64,000 nt of DNA from Sulfitobacter albidus (GTDB lineage: Bacteria > Pseudomonadota > Alphaproteobacteria > Rhodobacterales > Rhodobacteraceae), in the NCBI RefSeq assembly GCF_018200035.1, contig NZ_CP073581.1, forward strand, positions 2,724,501-2,788,500. The letters run 5' to 3'. Both the position numbers and the translations under genes were made by a program. Positions 45,714 through 54,859 of the stretch are shown piece after piece (position 1 is the first letter of the stretch; each line of letters opens with the position of its first letter). The notes beneath the pieces are model-generated. The model was not told the origin of the DNA and ran no database searches. It was given only the letters and a program-made list of their open reading frames with translations.

Positions 45714-47189
45714 ATGACCCACCTTCGTACCCTCCTGCTCGGCGTCAGTGCTGCCGCGCTCATGGCAACCACCGCTGCGGCCAAGGACGATTTGACGATC
45801 GCCATCCAGCTGGAGCCGCCACACCTTGATCCCACCAGCGCCGCCGCCGGCGCCATCGACAGCGTGCTTTATTCCAACGTGTTCGAGGGGCTCACGCGCT
45901 TTGCCTCGGACGGGGCGATCATCCCCGGTCTCGCGCAAAGCTGGGAGATCTCGGATGACGGGCTGACCTATACGTTCAAGCTGCAGGAAGGCGTGACGTT
46001 TCACGACGGCACCACGATGGACGCGGAGGATGTGAAATTCTCCCTCGACCGGATCGGTGCCGAGGATAGCGCCAACGCGCAAAAGGCGCTCTATGCCGCG
46101 ATTTCCGAGGTCAACGTGATCGATCCCGCCACGGTCGAGATCAAGCTGAGCGAGCCCAACGGCATGATGCTGTTTAACCTCGCGTGGGGCGATGCCGTGA
46201 TCGTCGCCCCCGAAAGCATCGAGGGGATCAAACAGACCCCCATCGGCACCGGCGCGTTCAAATTCGTGAACTGGACACAGGGCGACAGCGTCGAGCTTGC
46301 GCGCAACGACGACTACTGGGGTACGCCCGCGCAGCTGGCGTCGGCCACGTTCAAATTCATCTCTGACCCCACCGCCGCCTTCTCTGCCGTGATGGCCGAG
46401 GATGTCGACGTCTTTGCCGGTTTCCCCGCGCCCGAGAACGTACCGCAGTTCGAAGCCGATCCGCGGTTTCAGGTCCTCGTAGGCTCGACCGAGGGGGAGA
46501 CGATCCTGTCGACCAACAACAAGATGCCGCCGTTCGACAACGTGCAGGTGCGCAAGGCGCTGGCCCATGCGATTGACCGTCAGGCAATCATCGACGGTGC
46601 GATGTTTGGCTACGGCACGCCCATCGGCACGCATTTCGCACCCCACAATCCCGATTACGTCGATCTGACCGGCAATTCCGCCTATGACCCCGATCTGGCG
46701 CGCAGCCTGCTGGCCGAGGCCGGTTTTGCCGATGGGTTCGAGACGACACTGTTTCTGCCACCCCCCTCCTACGCGCGGCGCGGCGGCGAGATCATCGCGG
46801 CGCAGCTGGCCGAGGTCGGGATCACCGCGCAGATCACCAATGTCGAATGGGCGCAGTGGCTGGAATCGGTGTTCAAGGGCAAGAATTTTGGCCTGACCAT
46901 CGTCAGCCATACAGAGCCGATGGATATCGGGATCTACGCCAACCCCGATTACTATTTCCAGTACGACAATCCCGCCTTTCAGGAGTTGATGACAACGCTG
47001 AACGCCACCACTGATCCCGGTGAGCGCAGCGCGCTGCTGGGTCAGGCACAGCAGATCATCGCGGAGGACTACGTAAATGGCTACCTCTTCCAGCTTGCGG
47101 TGCCGACGATTGCAAAGGCGGATGTTCAGGGCCTCTGGGTCGATGCGCCGACGCAGGCCAACGACCTGACCGCGGTCAGCTGGAAATAA
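45714..47189 (+). CDS. ABC transporter substrate-binding protein, DppA/OppA-like
   Basis: The 491-residue periplasmic protein has a signal peptide (LLLGVSAAALMATTAAAK) and the family-5 pattern: SVLYSNVFEGLTRFASDGAI, AQSWEISDDGLTYTFKLQEG, VTFHDGTTMDAEDVKFSLDR and VRKALAHAIDRQAII. It would capture peptides or related solutes for a Dpp-type importer. The permease and ATPase genes are 2.4 kb downstream on the same strand, separated by other genes. It has its own GGGAG ribosome site and is divergent from the Hsp70-like gene. Confidence 0.92.
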   Translation: MTHLRTLLLGVSAAALMATTAAAKDDLTIAIQLEPPHLDPTSAAAGAIDSVLYSNVFEGLTRFASDGAIIPGLAQSWEISDDGLTYTFKLQEGVTFHDGTTMDAEDVKFSLDRIGAEDSANAQKALYAAISEVNVIDPATVEIKLSEPNGMMLFNLAWGDAVIVAPESIEGIKQTPIGTGAFKFVNWTQGDSVELARNDDYWGTPAQLASATFKFISDPTAAFSAVMAEDVDVFAGFPAPENVPQFEADPRFQVLVGSTEGETILSTNNKMPPFDNVQVRKALAHAIDRQAIIDGAMFGYGTPIGTHFAPHNPDYVDLTGNSAYDPDLARSLLAEAGFADGFETTLFLPPPSYARRGGEIIAAQLAEVGITAQITNVEWAQWLESVFKGKNFGLTIVSHTEPMDIGIYANPDYYFQYDNPAFQELMTTLNATTDPGERSALLGQAQQIIAEDYVNGYLFQLAVPTIAKADVQGLWVDAPTQANDLTAVSWK

Positions 47190-47253
47190 GCGCGAACGCG
47201 CCCCGGCGGCGTGTCGGGGCGTGGGCGTTTGTTGAATGTCTGTTACTTCTTAG

Positions 47254-47508
47254 GTGTTTGCCGCATTCGATGTCTGGAATTGCGCCGTGTTTGCGATCTA
47301 CGCCCGTGACAAACGCGCGGCGTACGCGGGCCGCTGGCGTATCCCCGAGCGGCGACTTTTGGCGCTCGCCGCCCTTGGCGGTGGCGCGGGCGCGATTGCT
47401 GCGCAACGGATGCTGCGCCACAAAACCCACAAACAGCCCTTTGCCCATCGCCTGCGCCTCATCGCCGCCACTCAGGCCGGTGTCGCCGCCCTTCTGGTGT
47501 TGAGATAG
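47254..47508 (+). CDS. DUF1294 small membrane protein
   Basis: The 84-residue product has the DUF1294 signature: AVFAIYARDKRAAYAGRWRI, PERRLLALAALGGGAGAIAA and MLRHKTHKQPFAHRL, with two membrane helices and a short cytoplasmic basic loop. The function of the family is unknown. It appears to start with GTG, and the N-terminal helix is a little shorter than usual. The last 37 bases overlap the convergent histone-deacetylase-like gene. Confidence 0.75.
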   Translation: MFAAFDVWNCAVFAIYARDKRAAYAGRWRIPERRLLALAALGGGAGAIAAQRMLRHKTHKQPFAHRLRLIAATQAGVAALLVLR

Positions 47509-48599
47509 CGCACGCGCGCGCGCACGTCCTCCCGGATGGCACCGTGCCGGGGGGCATCGCGCAGGGTTGTGAACCACGCTTCCGGCGGGTTGCGCCCTCG
47601 CCGGTTGTTATCGAACCTCAACGCGCGCAGGACATCCTCTGCTTCAGGCGGCAAATGGTCTGGAATATCTCGACCGTTGAGGATCCCCCAAACCCCTGCC
47701 CACATCCGGCCTACGGTCCAGGGATTGTAGCCCCCGCCGCCCAGCGCCAGAAAGCGCGGAATGCCCAGTGCAAGAAGCCCGCGCAAGACATCCCAATGCG
47801 CGTTGTTGCTGAGACCCAGATGGGCAAGCGGATCATCCTCCACCCCATCGGCACCGCAAAGAAAGACGACCGCTTCGGGTTTGAAAGCCGCCACGGCCGG
47901 GAGTATCAGCGCATCGCGCACATGCGCCATCTCATCGTCGTTGAACGCGCGGGGCACCGGCAGATTGATCGCATTACCGCCGCCGTCGTCCTCAATCGCG
48001 CCGGTCCGGGGCCAAAGCCCCTCTTCGTGGATCGAGATCATCAGGCAATCGGGGTCCCCGGCAAATCCGACTGCCACACCGTCACAGTGATGCGCATCGA
48101 TATCCACGTAGGCGATGCGGCGCACACCGTGATACCGCAGCGACAACATCGCAAGCACAGGATCGTTGAGATAGCAAAACCCGTTGGCGCGATCGGGCAT
48201 GCCGTGATGCGTGCCGCCAGCGGGATTATAGATTACGCCGTCACCGGCCAAGAGCTCTCCGGCCAGAATGCTGCCGCCTGCGGCGGTGGCGGGTCGTCGA
48301 AAAATCTCTGCAAAGACCGGGTTTGTGGGTGTGCCGATCGCAAAGCGGTCGCGATCCTGCTTGCTTGCCTCCTGCGCATTTTCGATACGCTGCAGGGCGG
48401 CAACATACGCAGGCGTATGCCATTGGTGCAACGCGCGCGGCTTTGCGCGCGGGGACGTGATGAATTGCTGTCGCGGCAACCAATCCAGCGCCCGCGCCAG
48501 ATCCATCACTGTTGATACGCGCGGCACCCTCAGCGGATGCCAGTCGCCGTAGCTTGATCCGCGAAAGATCTCGTGTCCGATGAAGCGCGGGCGGTGCAT
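47472..48599 (-). CDS. Histone deacetylase-like amidohydrolase (AcuC/HdaH superfamily)
   Basis: The 375-residue zinc hydrolase shows the superfamily core: IYNPAGGTHHGMPDRANGFC (two His of the charge relay), YVDIDAHHCDGVAVGFAGDP (Asp and His zinc ligands), LCGADGVEDDPLAHLGLS (second Asp ligand) and LALGGGGYNPWTVGRMW. In bacteria such proteins act on acetyl-CoA synthetase, acetylpolyamines or other small acyl compounds, not histones. The length fits AcuC-like members. It lies inside the gap that splits the peptide transporter genes. Confidence 0.9.
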   Translation of the reverse strand: MHRPRFIGHEIFRGSSYGDWHPLRVPRVSTVMDLARALDWLPRQQFITSPRAKPRALHQWHTPAYVAALQRIENAQEASKQDRDRFAIGTPTNPVFAEIFRRPATAAGGSILAGELLAGDGVIYNPAGGTHHGMPDRANGFCYLNDPVLAMLSLRYHGVRRIAYVDIDAHHCDGVAVGFAGDPDCLMISIHEEGLWPRTGAIEDDGGGNAINLPVPRAFNDDEMAHVRDALILPAVAAFKPEAVVFLCGADGVEDDPLAHLGLSNNAHWDVLRGLLALGIPRFLALGGGGYNPWTVGRMWAGVWGILNGRDIPDHLPPEAEDVLRALRFDNNRRGRNPPEAWFTTLRDAPRHGAIREDVRARVRYLNTRRAATPA

Positions 48600-48689
48600 C
48601 CTGTTAAGATATTGCCGCGACGCAAAAAGAAAAGCGGACGCATTGCTGCGCCCGCTTTCCGGTTCTGTGCTGTCCCGAAGGGTTGCAGC

Positions 48690-49127
48690 TTAGCGTGTGC
48701 CGTTACCACCGGCAGCCGCTTCGAGCACCATCGCGTCGAGGCTACGCTCACACTCCAGCTTGAGGATTTCGATTTCCTCGGCAAAGCGTGTCATGTCGTC
48801 GCCCGCGGGCACGGTTGTTGTTGCTGTGGCCGTGCCGTTATCGTCCGCGATTGTGGTTGTCGAACCCGTCTCGCTTTCTTCAGCGGCTTCACCTTCCAGC
48901 GGAGCCGTTGCAGTGGCCTCACCGTTGTTGTCGGCGATTGTCGCGTCGGAGTTGTTGTTCAGCTCTGCGACGGCCATCACGGCGATCTTGTTCTGATCTT
49001 CAGCCGACATTTCGTTGAACTGCGCGCAGGTCATCGAATTCAGATCGGCATGACCTGCCGCAAACGCGGGGGCAGAGATGGCCGACAGAAGTGTCGCGGC
49101 GGCGGCGGCTTTGATGAATGTGTTCAT
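48690..49127 (-). CDS. Exported HdeA-like protein with an internal Ser/Thr repeat
   Basis: The 145-residue product has a signal peptide (AAAAATLLSAISAPAFA) and an HdeA/HdeB-like core (LNSMTCAQFNEMSAEDQNKI, then a second Cys in ILKLECERSLD). Two related segments sit in the middle, ATIADNNGEATATAP and TTIADDNGTATATTT, which look like a duplication. HdeA/B are acid-induced periplasmic chaperones whose two cysteines form a disulfide. No precise role is known here. A GGAAC-N17-AGTT element 35 bases upstream of the start resembles a weak EcfG promoter. Confidence 0.72.
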   Translation of the reverse strand: MNTFIKAAAAATLLSAISAPAFAAGHADLNSMTCAQFNEMSAEDQNKIAVMAVAELNNNSDATIADNNGEATATAPLEGEAAEESETGSTTTIADDNGTATATTTVPAGDDMTRFAEEIEILKLECERSLDAMVLEAAAGGNGTR

Positions 49128-49209
49128 TGTATTTCCTAACTCTTTAAGTGTTCCACATCCAAACTGCTCGCGCGGAGGTTTAGTTCCGGATTATTTTCGC
49201 GCCGTGCGA

Positions 49210-49470
49210 TTAATCCGGACCCGAGTCGCCAGACATCGCATCCACCAGGCTGCCCGCCGGGTTTCGGCTGCAGGTACGAGACAGAAGCGCGAGACGCGCG
49301 TCGGCCGCTGAGGGCGATACACCAAAATCCTGCAAAAGCTGTGTCTCGACTGCACGCCGATCCTCTGGCGACAGCGCACGGTAGTCTGCACAGGTCAGGT
49401 TTGACATGCTTTGCGCAGCGAGCGGCCCGGCGACAAGCACACTCAAACAGACGGATAAAGATCGGATCAT
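49210..49470 (-). CDS. Small exported HdeA-like protein
   Basis: The 86-residue product has a signal peptide (IRSLSVCLSVLVAGPLAAQ) and a mature part of about 66 residues with two cysteines (LTCADYRALSPEDRRAVETQ and LLSRTCSRN). The TCADYRALSPEDRRA stretch parallels TCAQFNEMSAEDQNK of the neighbouring gene, so the two are probably divergent paralogues. I chose the ATG at 49470, preceded by AAAGGAG. It ends about 80 bases upstream of the neighbour's start on the same strand. Confidence 0.7.
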   Translation of the reverse strand: MIRSLSVCLSVLVAGPLAAQSMSNLTCADYRALSPEDRRAVETQLLQDFGVSPSAADARLALLSRTCSRNPAGSLVDAMSGDSGPD

Positions 49471-49581
49471 GGCAACTCCTTTCACAAGCACTTGCACCTT
49501 CTACGCACGACCTGTGCGGGAAGTTCATATTTCGCAATCATTCGCTGGACCCTCGGTTTTGCCGCGCCTAACGTCGCAGCC

Positions 49582-50529
49582 ATGCTGCGCTATACCCTCA
49601 AACGCCTGCTGTCGCTCGTGATCAGCCTCGCTGTCGCCTCGGTCGTCATCTTTTCGGTGATCGAGATCGCGCCGGGTGATCCGGCGTCCTTCATGCTGGG
49701 GATCAACGCGCAGCCTGAAACACTGGCCGCGCTACGCCGCGAGCTAGGCTTGGATGGATCGAAACTCGCCCGCTATGTCGCGTGGGTGACAGGCATGCTG
49801 CGCGGCGATTTCGGCACCTCATACACTTACCGCACGCCGGTAGCGGATATGGTGGCGCAGCGCATGTGGGTGTCGCTGCCACTGGCGCTCTATGCACTGA
49901 CGCTGTCAACGCTCATCGCCTTTCCAGCCGGCGTCTATGCAGCGGCCCGGCGCGGGCGGGCGGGCGATGTGGGCGTGATGACGGCCACTCAACTGGGTGT
50001 CGCGATCCCTAATTTCTGGTTTGCCATGATGCTGGTGTTGCTGTTTGCGATCAATCTGCGCTGGTTTTCCGCAGGCGGGTTCGCGGGCTGGGAAGACGGG
50101 CTGTTGCCGGGCCTCAAATCCCTCACCCTGCCCGCCATTGCGCTTGCGCTGCCGCAGGCCGCGATCCTCGCGCGCGTCATGCGCTCCTCACTGCTCGACG
50201 TGCTGGGCGAGGATTTCATGCGCACCGCACGGGCCAAGGGTCTGTCGGCCCGTCAGGCGCTATGGCGGCACGGGCTGCGCAACGCGCTCATCCCGGTGCT
50301 GACGATCATCGGGCTTCAGTTTTCGTTTCTGCTCGCCGGGGGCATCATTATCGAACAGGTCTTTTATCTTCCCGGTCTCGGGCGGCTGATCTTTCAGTCG
50401 ATCTCGGCCCGCGACCTGATCGTTGTGGAAAGCGTGACGATGCTGCTGGTATTCGCGGTGATCTTTGTCAATTTTGCGGTCGATCTGGCCTATGCGGCAG
50501 TCGATCCCCGCCTGCGGAGCCGCGCGTGA
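49582..50529 (+). CDS. Peptide ABC transporter permease, DppB-like
   Basis: The 315-residue product has six membrane helices, starting MLRYTLKRLLSLVISLAVAS, and the conserved EIAPGDPASFMLGINAQPET after the first. The inner EAA-type loop reads EDFMRTARAKGLSARQALWR. Together with the next gene it forms the channel of the importer. The stop overlaps the GTG start of that gene. A longer upstream reading frame exists, but only the ATG at 49582 matches the family N-terminus. Confidence 0.93.
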   Translation: MLRYTLKRLLSLVISLAVASVVIFSVIEIAPGDPASFMLGINAQPETLAALRRELGLDGSKLARYVAWVTGMLRGDFGTSYTYRTPVADMVAQRMWVSLPLALYALTLSTLIAFPAGVYAAARRGRAGDVGVMTATQLGVAIPNFWFAMMLVLLFAINLRWFSAGGFAGWEDGLLPGLKSLTLPAIALALPQAAILARVMRSSLLDVLGEDFMRTARAKGLSARQALWRHGLRNALIPVLTIIGLQFSFLLAGGIIIEQVFYLPGLGRLIFQSISARDLIVVESVTMLLVFAVIFVNFAVDLAYAAVDPRLRSRA

Positions 50530-51341
50530 GCCGTAACCTCATCATCGGTGGCGCGCTGACGCTGATCTTTGTCGCCGCGGCACTGATCTCTTTTGCGTGG
50601 ACGCCCTTTTCGCACACCGCGCTCAACATCCCCGCAAAGCTGCAACCGCCCAATGCCACGCATCTGCTGGGCACAGATCATTTTGGCCGCGACATTCTCA
50701 GCCTCATCATGGTCGGCGCGCGTACGTCGATTGCGGTGGCGTTGGTGGCGGTGGGCATCGGAATGACGCTGGGGATCCCGCTGGGGCTCTGGGCCGCAGC
50801 GCGGCGTGGCATGCTCATTGACGAGGTCATCATGCGTGGCAACGATCTTGTCTTTGCTTTCCCCTCGCTGGTCATCGCAATCCTGATCACGGCGGTCTTT
50901 GGCGCCGGGGCTGTCAACGCAATCATCGCCATCGGCATTTTCAACATTCCCGTGTTTGCCCGCATCACACGGGGTGCGGCCCTCTCGCTGTGGGAGCGTG
51001 AATTCATCCTTGCCGCCCGTGTGGCCGGCAAATCGGATGCCCGCATCTCGGTCGAGCATATCCTGCCAAACGTCGCCAATCTGCTGATCGTGCAGGCGAC
51101 AATCCAGTTCTCTCTCGGCATCCTCGCCGAAGCGGCGCTGAGCTATGTCGGGCTCGGCGCACAGCCCCCGACCCCGTCGTGGGGGCGCATGCTGGCGGAT
51201 GCGCAGACATTGGTGGTCCTCGCCCCGCATATGGCGCTGATGCCGGGATTTGCGATCATCCTGACGGTACTGGGGCTCAACCTTCTGGGTGACGGGCTGC
51301 GCGACCGGCTTGATCCGCGTTTGCAAAGGGCGCGCGTATGA
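50526..51341 (+). CDS. Peptide ABC transporter permease, DppC-like
   Basis: The 271-residue product starts GTG, overlapping the dppB-like stop (GTGA). It has an N-terminal helix (LIIGGALTLIFVAAALISFA), the DppC signature HLLGTDHFGRDILSLIMVGA, and the EAA loop REFILAARVAGKSDARISVE-HILPN. It overlaps the ATPase gene by ATGA, so permeases and ATPase form a tight three-gene operon. Confidence 0.93.
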   Translation: MSRNLIIGGALTLIFVAAALISFAWTPFSHTALNIPAKLQPPNATHLLGTDHFGRDILSLIMVGARTSIAVALVAVGIGMTLGIPLGLWAAARRGMLIDEVIMRGNDLVFAFPSLVIAILITAVFGAGAVNAIIAIGIFNIPVFARITRGAALSLWEREFILAARVAGKSDARISVEHILPNVANLLIVQATIQFSLGILAEAALSYVGLGAQPPTPSWGRMLADAQTLVVLAPHMALMPGFAIILTVLGLNLLGDGLRDRLDPRLQRARV

Positions 51342-52966
51342 GCCTGCTTGAGGTCAGCGACCTGTCTTTGTCTATTCACAGAACGCCGATCCTCAAGGGC
51401 GTGAGTTTTTCCGTCGCCCCCGGTGAGATCGTCGCGATCACCGGAGAAAGCGGATCCGGTAAATCGCTCACAGCCCTCGCCGTCATGCAACTGTTGCCGC
51501 AGGGGACGCGCATGACCGGCAGCCTACATCTGAACGGGACCGATCTGACGTCGCTCAGCGAACCGGCCCTCTGCGCGATCCGTGGAAACACGGTCGGCAT
51601 GGTCTTTCAGGAGCCGATGACCGCCCTTAACCCGGTAAAATCCATCGGGGATCAAGTGGCCGAAACAATCCGTATCCACACCGGCGCCACCCGCGCTGAA
51701 GCGCGCGCCCGCGCCGCCAAAACACTCGCCCGTGTCGGCCTTCCCGCCGATCGCTTCCCACTGACGCGCTTTGCTCACGAGCTTTCGGGCGGGCAGCGCC
51801 AGCGGGTCGTGATCGCCATGGCCATCGCCCTGCGCCCCGATCTGCTGGTCGCGGATGAACCGACAACGGCGCTGGACGTGACGACGCAAGCACAGATCCT
51901 CGATCTGCTGAAATCGCTCGCGCGCGAGGACGGCATGGGGCTGCTGATGATCACCCACGATCTTGCCGTTGTGGCAGATATGGCCGACCGCACGCTCGTC
52001 ATGCAGCGGGGCGAAATCGTCGAACAAGGCCCGACCGAAGCTCTGCTGCGCGAGGTGCAGCATCCCTATACCAAGGCGCTGCTTGCTGCATCGACCCACA
52101 CCGTCACCCTGCCCGATACCCAACGGGAGGATCCGTTGCTGGAAGTGCGCGATGTCGTGCGCAGCTATCCCACGCCGCGCAAGACACTCTTTGGAAAACC
52201 GGGGCGATTCCGCGCGGTCGACGGCGTCAGCTTTACTCTCAAGCGTGGCGAACGGCTCGGCCTGGTGGGCGAAAGCGGTTGCGGGAAGTCGACGCTGACC
52301 CGCGCCCTGCTCGGCCTTGATCGGATCCAGGCGGGCAGCATCACCCTTCGCGGGCAGCCGGTTTTCAGCGGCAGTAAACCAAACCTCGCCGTGCGACGCC
52401 AAATGCAGGTGGTCTTTCAGGATCCCTTCGGCAGCTTCAATCCCCGCCACCGGGTCGCCCGCCAGATCACCGAACCCTTCCACCTGCTGGATACGCCTCC
52501 CACGGGCAAGGCGCGCGAGCGCGCCATCGACGAGGCGCTCACTGCCGTCGGATTGACCCCCGCAGATGCCGACAAATACATCCATGAATTTTCGGGCGGT
52601 CAGCGCCAGCGTATCGCCATCGCCCGCGCCCTCATCGTCCGGCCCGAGCTGATCGTCTTCGATGAGGCCGTCAGCGCGCTCGACGTCTCGGTCCGCGCCC
52701 AGATCCTCGATCTGATCGCCGATCTCTGCGGCCAATACGATCTCAGCTACCTCTTCATCTCCCACGATCTCAGCGTGGTGCGCAGCGTGACCGACCGCAC
52801 GTTGGTCATGAAGGCCGGCCGCATCGTCGAAGAAGGCGGCACCCACGACGTCTTCACCACCCCGCAACACCCCTACACAAAGGCCCTGCTTGCAGCCGCA
52901 CCCGAATTGCCCGACTTCGCCCGGCGCGCCCCACCCGATCAAACACAGGCACCGCCGCCCCCTTGA
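51338..52966 (+). CDS. Fused dipeptide ABC transporter ATPase (DppD-DppF type)
   Basis: The 542-residue cytosolic product has two complete nucleotide-binding domains in one chain. The first has Walker [12 protein letters not shown], signature [15 protein letters not shown] and Walker [13 protein letters not shown]. The second has [27 protein letters not shown] and [12 protein letters not shown]. Each ends with the short oligopeptide-transporter C-terminal motif ([10 protein letters not shown] twice). It powers the DppBC-like channel. It is the last gene before a 117-base gap. Confidence 0.94.
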   Translation: MSLLEVSDLSLSIHRTPILKGVSFSVAPGEIVAITGESGSGKSLTALAVMQLLPQGTRMTGSLHLNGTDLTSLSEPALCAIRGNTVGMVFQEPMTALNPVKSIGDQVAETIRIHTGATRAEARARAAKTLARVGLPADRFPLTRFAHELSGGQRQRVVIAMAIALRPDLLVADEPTTALDVTTQAQILDLLKSLAREDGMGLLMITHDLAVVADMADRTLVMQRGEIVEQGPTEALLREVQHPYTKALLAASTHTVTLPDTQREDPLLEVRDVVRSYPTPRKTLFGKPGRFRAVDGVSFTLKRGERLGLVGESGCGKSTLTRALLGLDRIQAGSITLRGQPVFSGSKPNLAVRRQMQVVFQDPFGSFNPRHRVARQITEPFHLLDTPPTGKARERAIDEALTAVGLTPADADKYIHEFSGGQRQRIAIARALIVRPELIVFDEAVSALDVSVRAQILDLIADLCGQYDLSYLFISHDLSVVRSVTDRTLVMKAGRIVEEGGTHDVFTTPQHPYTKALLAAAPELPDFARRAPPDQTQAPPPP

Positions 52967-53083
52967 CGCACCGCACTTTCCCCCTGCACCCTTTCCCAAA
53001 TACCTCATCACCACGACAGCCTCATATCCAACGCCCGCTGTTCAGACATCCGGTTAACCGCAGCCCTTTTCAGGCGAGAGCAA

Positions 53084-54079
53084 ATGCATCCAGGACCCAC
53101 CAACAGCTTGACCGATATCGAGGACCTGCTTGTCGGCAACGCGCAGGACAACGCGCTGAAATCAGGCGTGACCGTCGTGACGGCAGCGCGTCCGTTCACC
53201 GCTTCTGTCGCGGTCATGGGAGGCGCACCGGGCACGCGGGAGACGGATCTTCTGGCGCCGGATAAATCGGTTGCGGCGGTCGATGCGCTGGTCCTCGCAG
53301 GGGGATCGGCCTACGGGCTCGACGCCTGTTCGGGTGTGGTCGACGGGCTGCGCGCGGCGGGGCGGGGGTTTCGCGTAGGCCCGGCGGTGATCCCGCTGGT
53401 GCCGGGGGCAATCCTCTTTGATCTGCTCAATGGTGGCGAGAAGTCGTGGGAGACAAACCCCTACCGCGCCCTTGGGCGCGCGGCCCTCGACGGTGCTGGC
53501 ACGGGTTTCGATATTGGGACAGTCGGTGCAGGCACCGGCGCGCTCAGCGCGATGCTCAAGGGCGGGCTTGGCACCGCGTCGCTGCGCCTGCCGGACGGCA
53601 GTACCGTCGCGGCGCTGGTGGCCGCCAACCCCGTCGGCGCAGTCACCACGCCCGGTGATCGCCATTTCTACGCCGCCCCCTTCGAGATCGACGGCGAATT
53701 CGGCGGCCTCGGGTCGGACCCTGCCAGCGGCCTTGGACGCAACCTGGAGAGCCGCAAGATGTCCCGGCTAAGCCCGCGCAGCAATACCACGATTGCGGTC
53801 GTCGCAACCGATGCATCGCTTTCCAAGGCGGAATGTCACAGGGTCGCCATCGCCGCCCACGACGGGATCGCGCGCGCCTGCGTGCCTGCCCACACGCCAC
53901 ACGACGGCGATCTTGTCTTTGCGCTGACGACAGACGCAGGCCCACCCGCGGATGTGACGCTGACGGGCCACGCCGCCGCCCTTTGCCTGACCCGCGCCAT
54001 CGCACGCGCCATCTACCACGCCACGCCCGCACCGGGTGACATCATGCCCTGCTGGAGAGACGCCAATGCCGAGCTTTGA
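53084..54079 (+). CDS. P1/S58 family aminopeptidase (DmpA-like)
   Basis: The 331-residue product belongs to the self-cleaving DmpA/BapA family. It opens with TNSLTDIEDLLVGNAQDNAL, has VLAGGSAYGLDACSGVVDGL near residue 75, and the cleavage/nucleophile region SNTTIAVVATDASLSKAECH near residue 225, where Thr or Ser becomes the new N-terminal nucleophile. Members release N-terminal D/L-amino acids or beta-amino acids from peptides and amides. Next to a peptide importer it probably hydrolyses imported peptides. It overlaps the alpha/beta hydrolase gene by 14 bases. Confidence 0.9.
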   Translation: MHPGPTNSLTDIEDLLVGNAQDNALKSGVTVVTAARPFTASVAVMGGAPGTRETDLLAPDKSVAAVDALVLAGGSAYGLDACSGVVDGLRAAGRGFRVGPAVIPLVPGAILFDLLNGGEKSWETNPYRALGRAALDGAGTGFDIGTVGAGTGALSAMLKGGLGTASLRLPDGSTVAALVAANPVGAVTTPGDRHFYAAPFEIDGEFGGLGSDPASGLGRNLESRKMSRLSPRSNTTIAVVATDASLSKAECHRVAIAAHDGIARACVPAHTPHDGDLVFALTTDAGPPADVTLTGHAAALCLTRAIARAIYHATPAPGDIMPCWRDANAEL

Positions 54080-54848
54080 ACACGACAGCATCTCCCTTCA
54101 CTTTGAGGCGTCCGGCGACGGGCCGCCGTTGCTGCTGATCGCCGGCATGTTGAGCGACAGCGCCAGCTGGGCGCCGCTTGTCCCGCTGCTGGAGCCGCAT
54201 TTCACCGTGATCCGCCCCGACAACCGCAGCACCGGTCGTACGGCCCCGTGGAACGCGCCGGCAAGCATCGATCACTGTGCCGCCGATTGCGCAGCGCTTG
54301 TCGATAGCCTCAGCATCGGGCCCGCACATGTCGTGGGCCATTCGCTGGGCGGCATGATCGGGCTGCGCATGGCGCACCGCTATCCCTCTGCGGTGGGCTC
54401 GCTCACCCTCGCTGCCGCAGCGCCACTGCGGCTGGAGCGCAACGTGGCGCTCTTTCGAAATCTGCTGGCCATCCGGCAATCGAACGCGGCGCCCGAGACT
54501 TGGCTGCACACGCTTTTTGCGTGGCTCTTTGCTCCGGCGCTCTACGACATTCCGGGCGCGGTGGCTCAGGCTGCAACGACCGCTCTGGCCTATCCCTATG
54601 CGCAGACCGCCGCGGCCATGGCGCATCAGATCGCCAGCCTCGACGGCTACCGCCCGGACGGGCTCGACGGGGTGCCGATGCCGGTTCAGGCGCTGCTGGC
54701 GGCGGACGATCTGTTGCTGCCGGAGGCGCTGGCGCGCAACGCCCTTGGCGCGACGCCGACCCACATCGTTCCCGATGCCGGGCATTCGATCCATTGGGAT
54801 GCACCCGAAGCGGTGGCCGCGCACATCCGCCGTTTCACCGATCAATAG
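54066..54848 (+). CDS. Alpha/beta-fold hydrolase
   Basis: The 260-residue product has the lid-less alpha/beta hydrolase core: ASGDGPPLLLIAGMLSDSAS, DNRSTGRTA, the nucleophile elbow VVGHSLGGMIGLRMA, and the C-terminal acid and His in LLAADDLLLP and PDAGHSIHWDAPEAV. It resembles 3-oxoadipate enol-lactonase and related esterases, but no specific substrate can be assigned. The GGAGAG ribosome site lies within the end of the P1 peptidase gene. It is followed after 11 bases by the TPR protein gene. Confidence 0.87.
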   Translation: MPSFEHDSISLHFEASGDGPPLLLIAGMLSDSASWAPLVPLLEPHFTVIRPDNRSTGRTAPWNAPASIDHCAADCAALVDSLSIGPAHVVGHSLGGMIGLRMAHRYPSAVGSLTLAAAAPLRLERNVALFRNLLAIRQSNAAPETWLHTLFAWLFAPALYDIPGAVAQAATTALAYPYAQTAAAMAHQIASLDGYRPDGLDGVPMPVQALLAADDLLLPEALARNALGATPTHIVPDAGHSIHWDAPEAVAAHIRRFTDQ

Positions 54849-54859
54849 GAGCCATCGCG

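Noticed and set aside
47472..48599. True histone deacetylase involved in chromatin-like regulation
   Set aside because: Bacterial members of this superfamily act on small acyl compounds or enzymes. Nothing in the context suggests DNA packaging.
51524..53014. Long minus-strand open frame antisense to the fused peptide-transporter ATPase
   Set aside because: It is a mirror of conserved Walker and signature motifs on the plus strand. Its own translation is low in hydrophobic structure and matches nothing.
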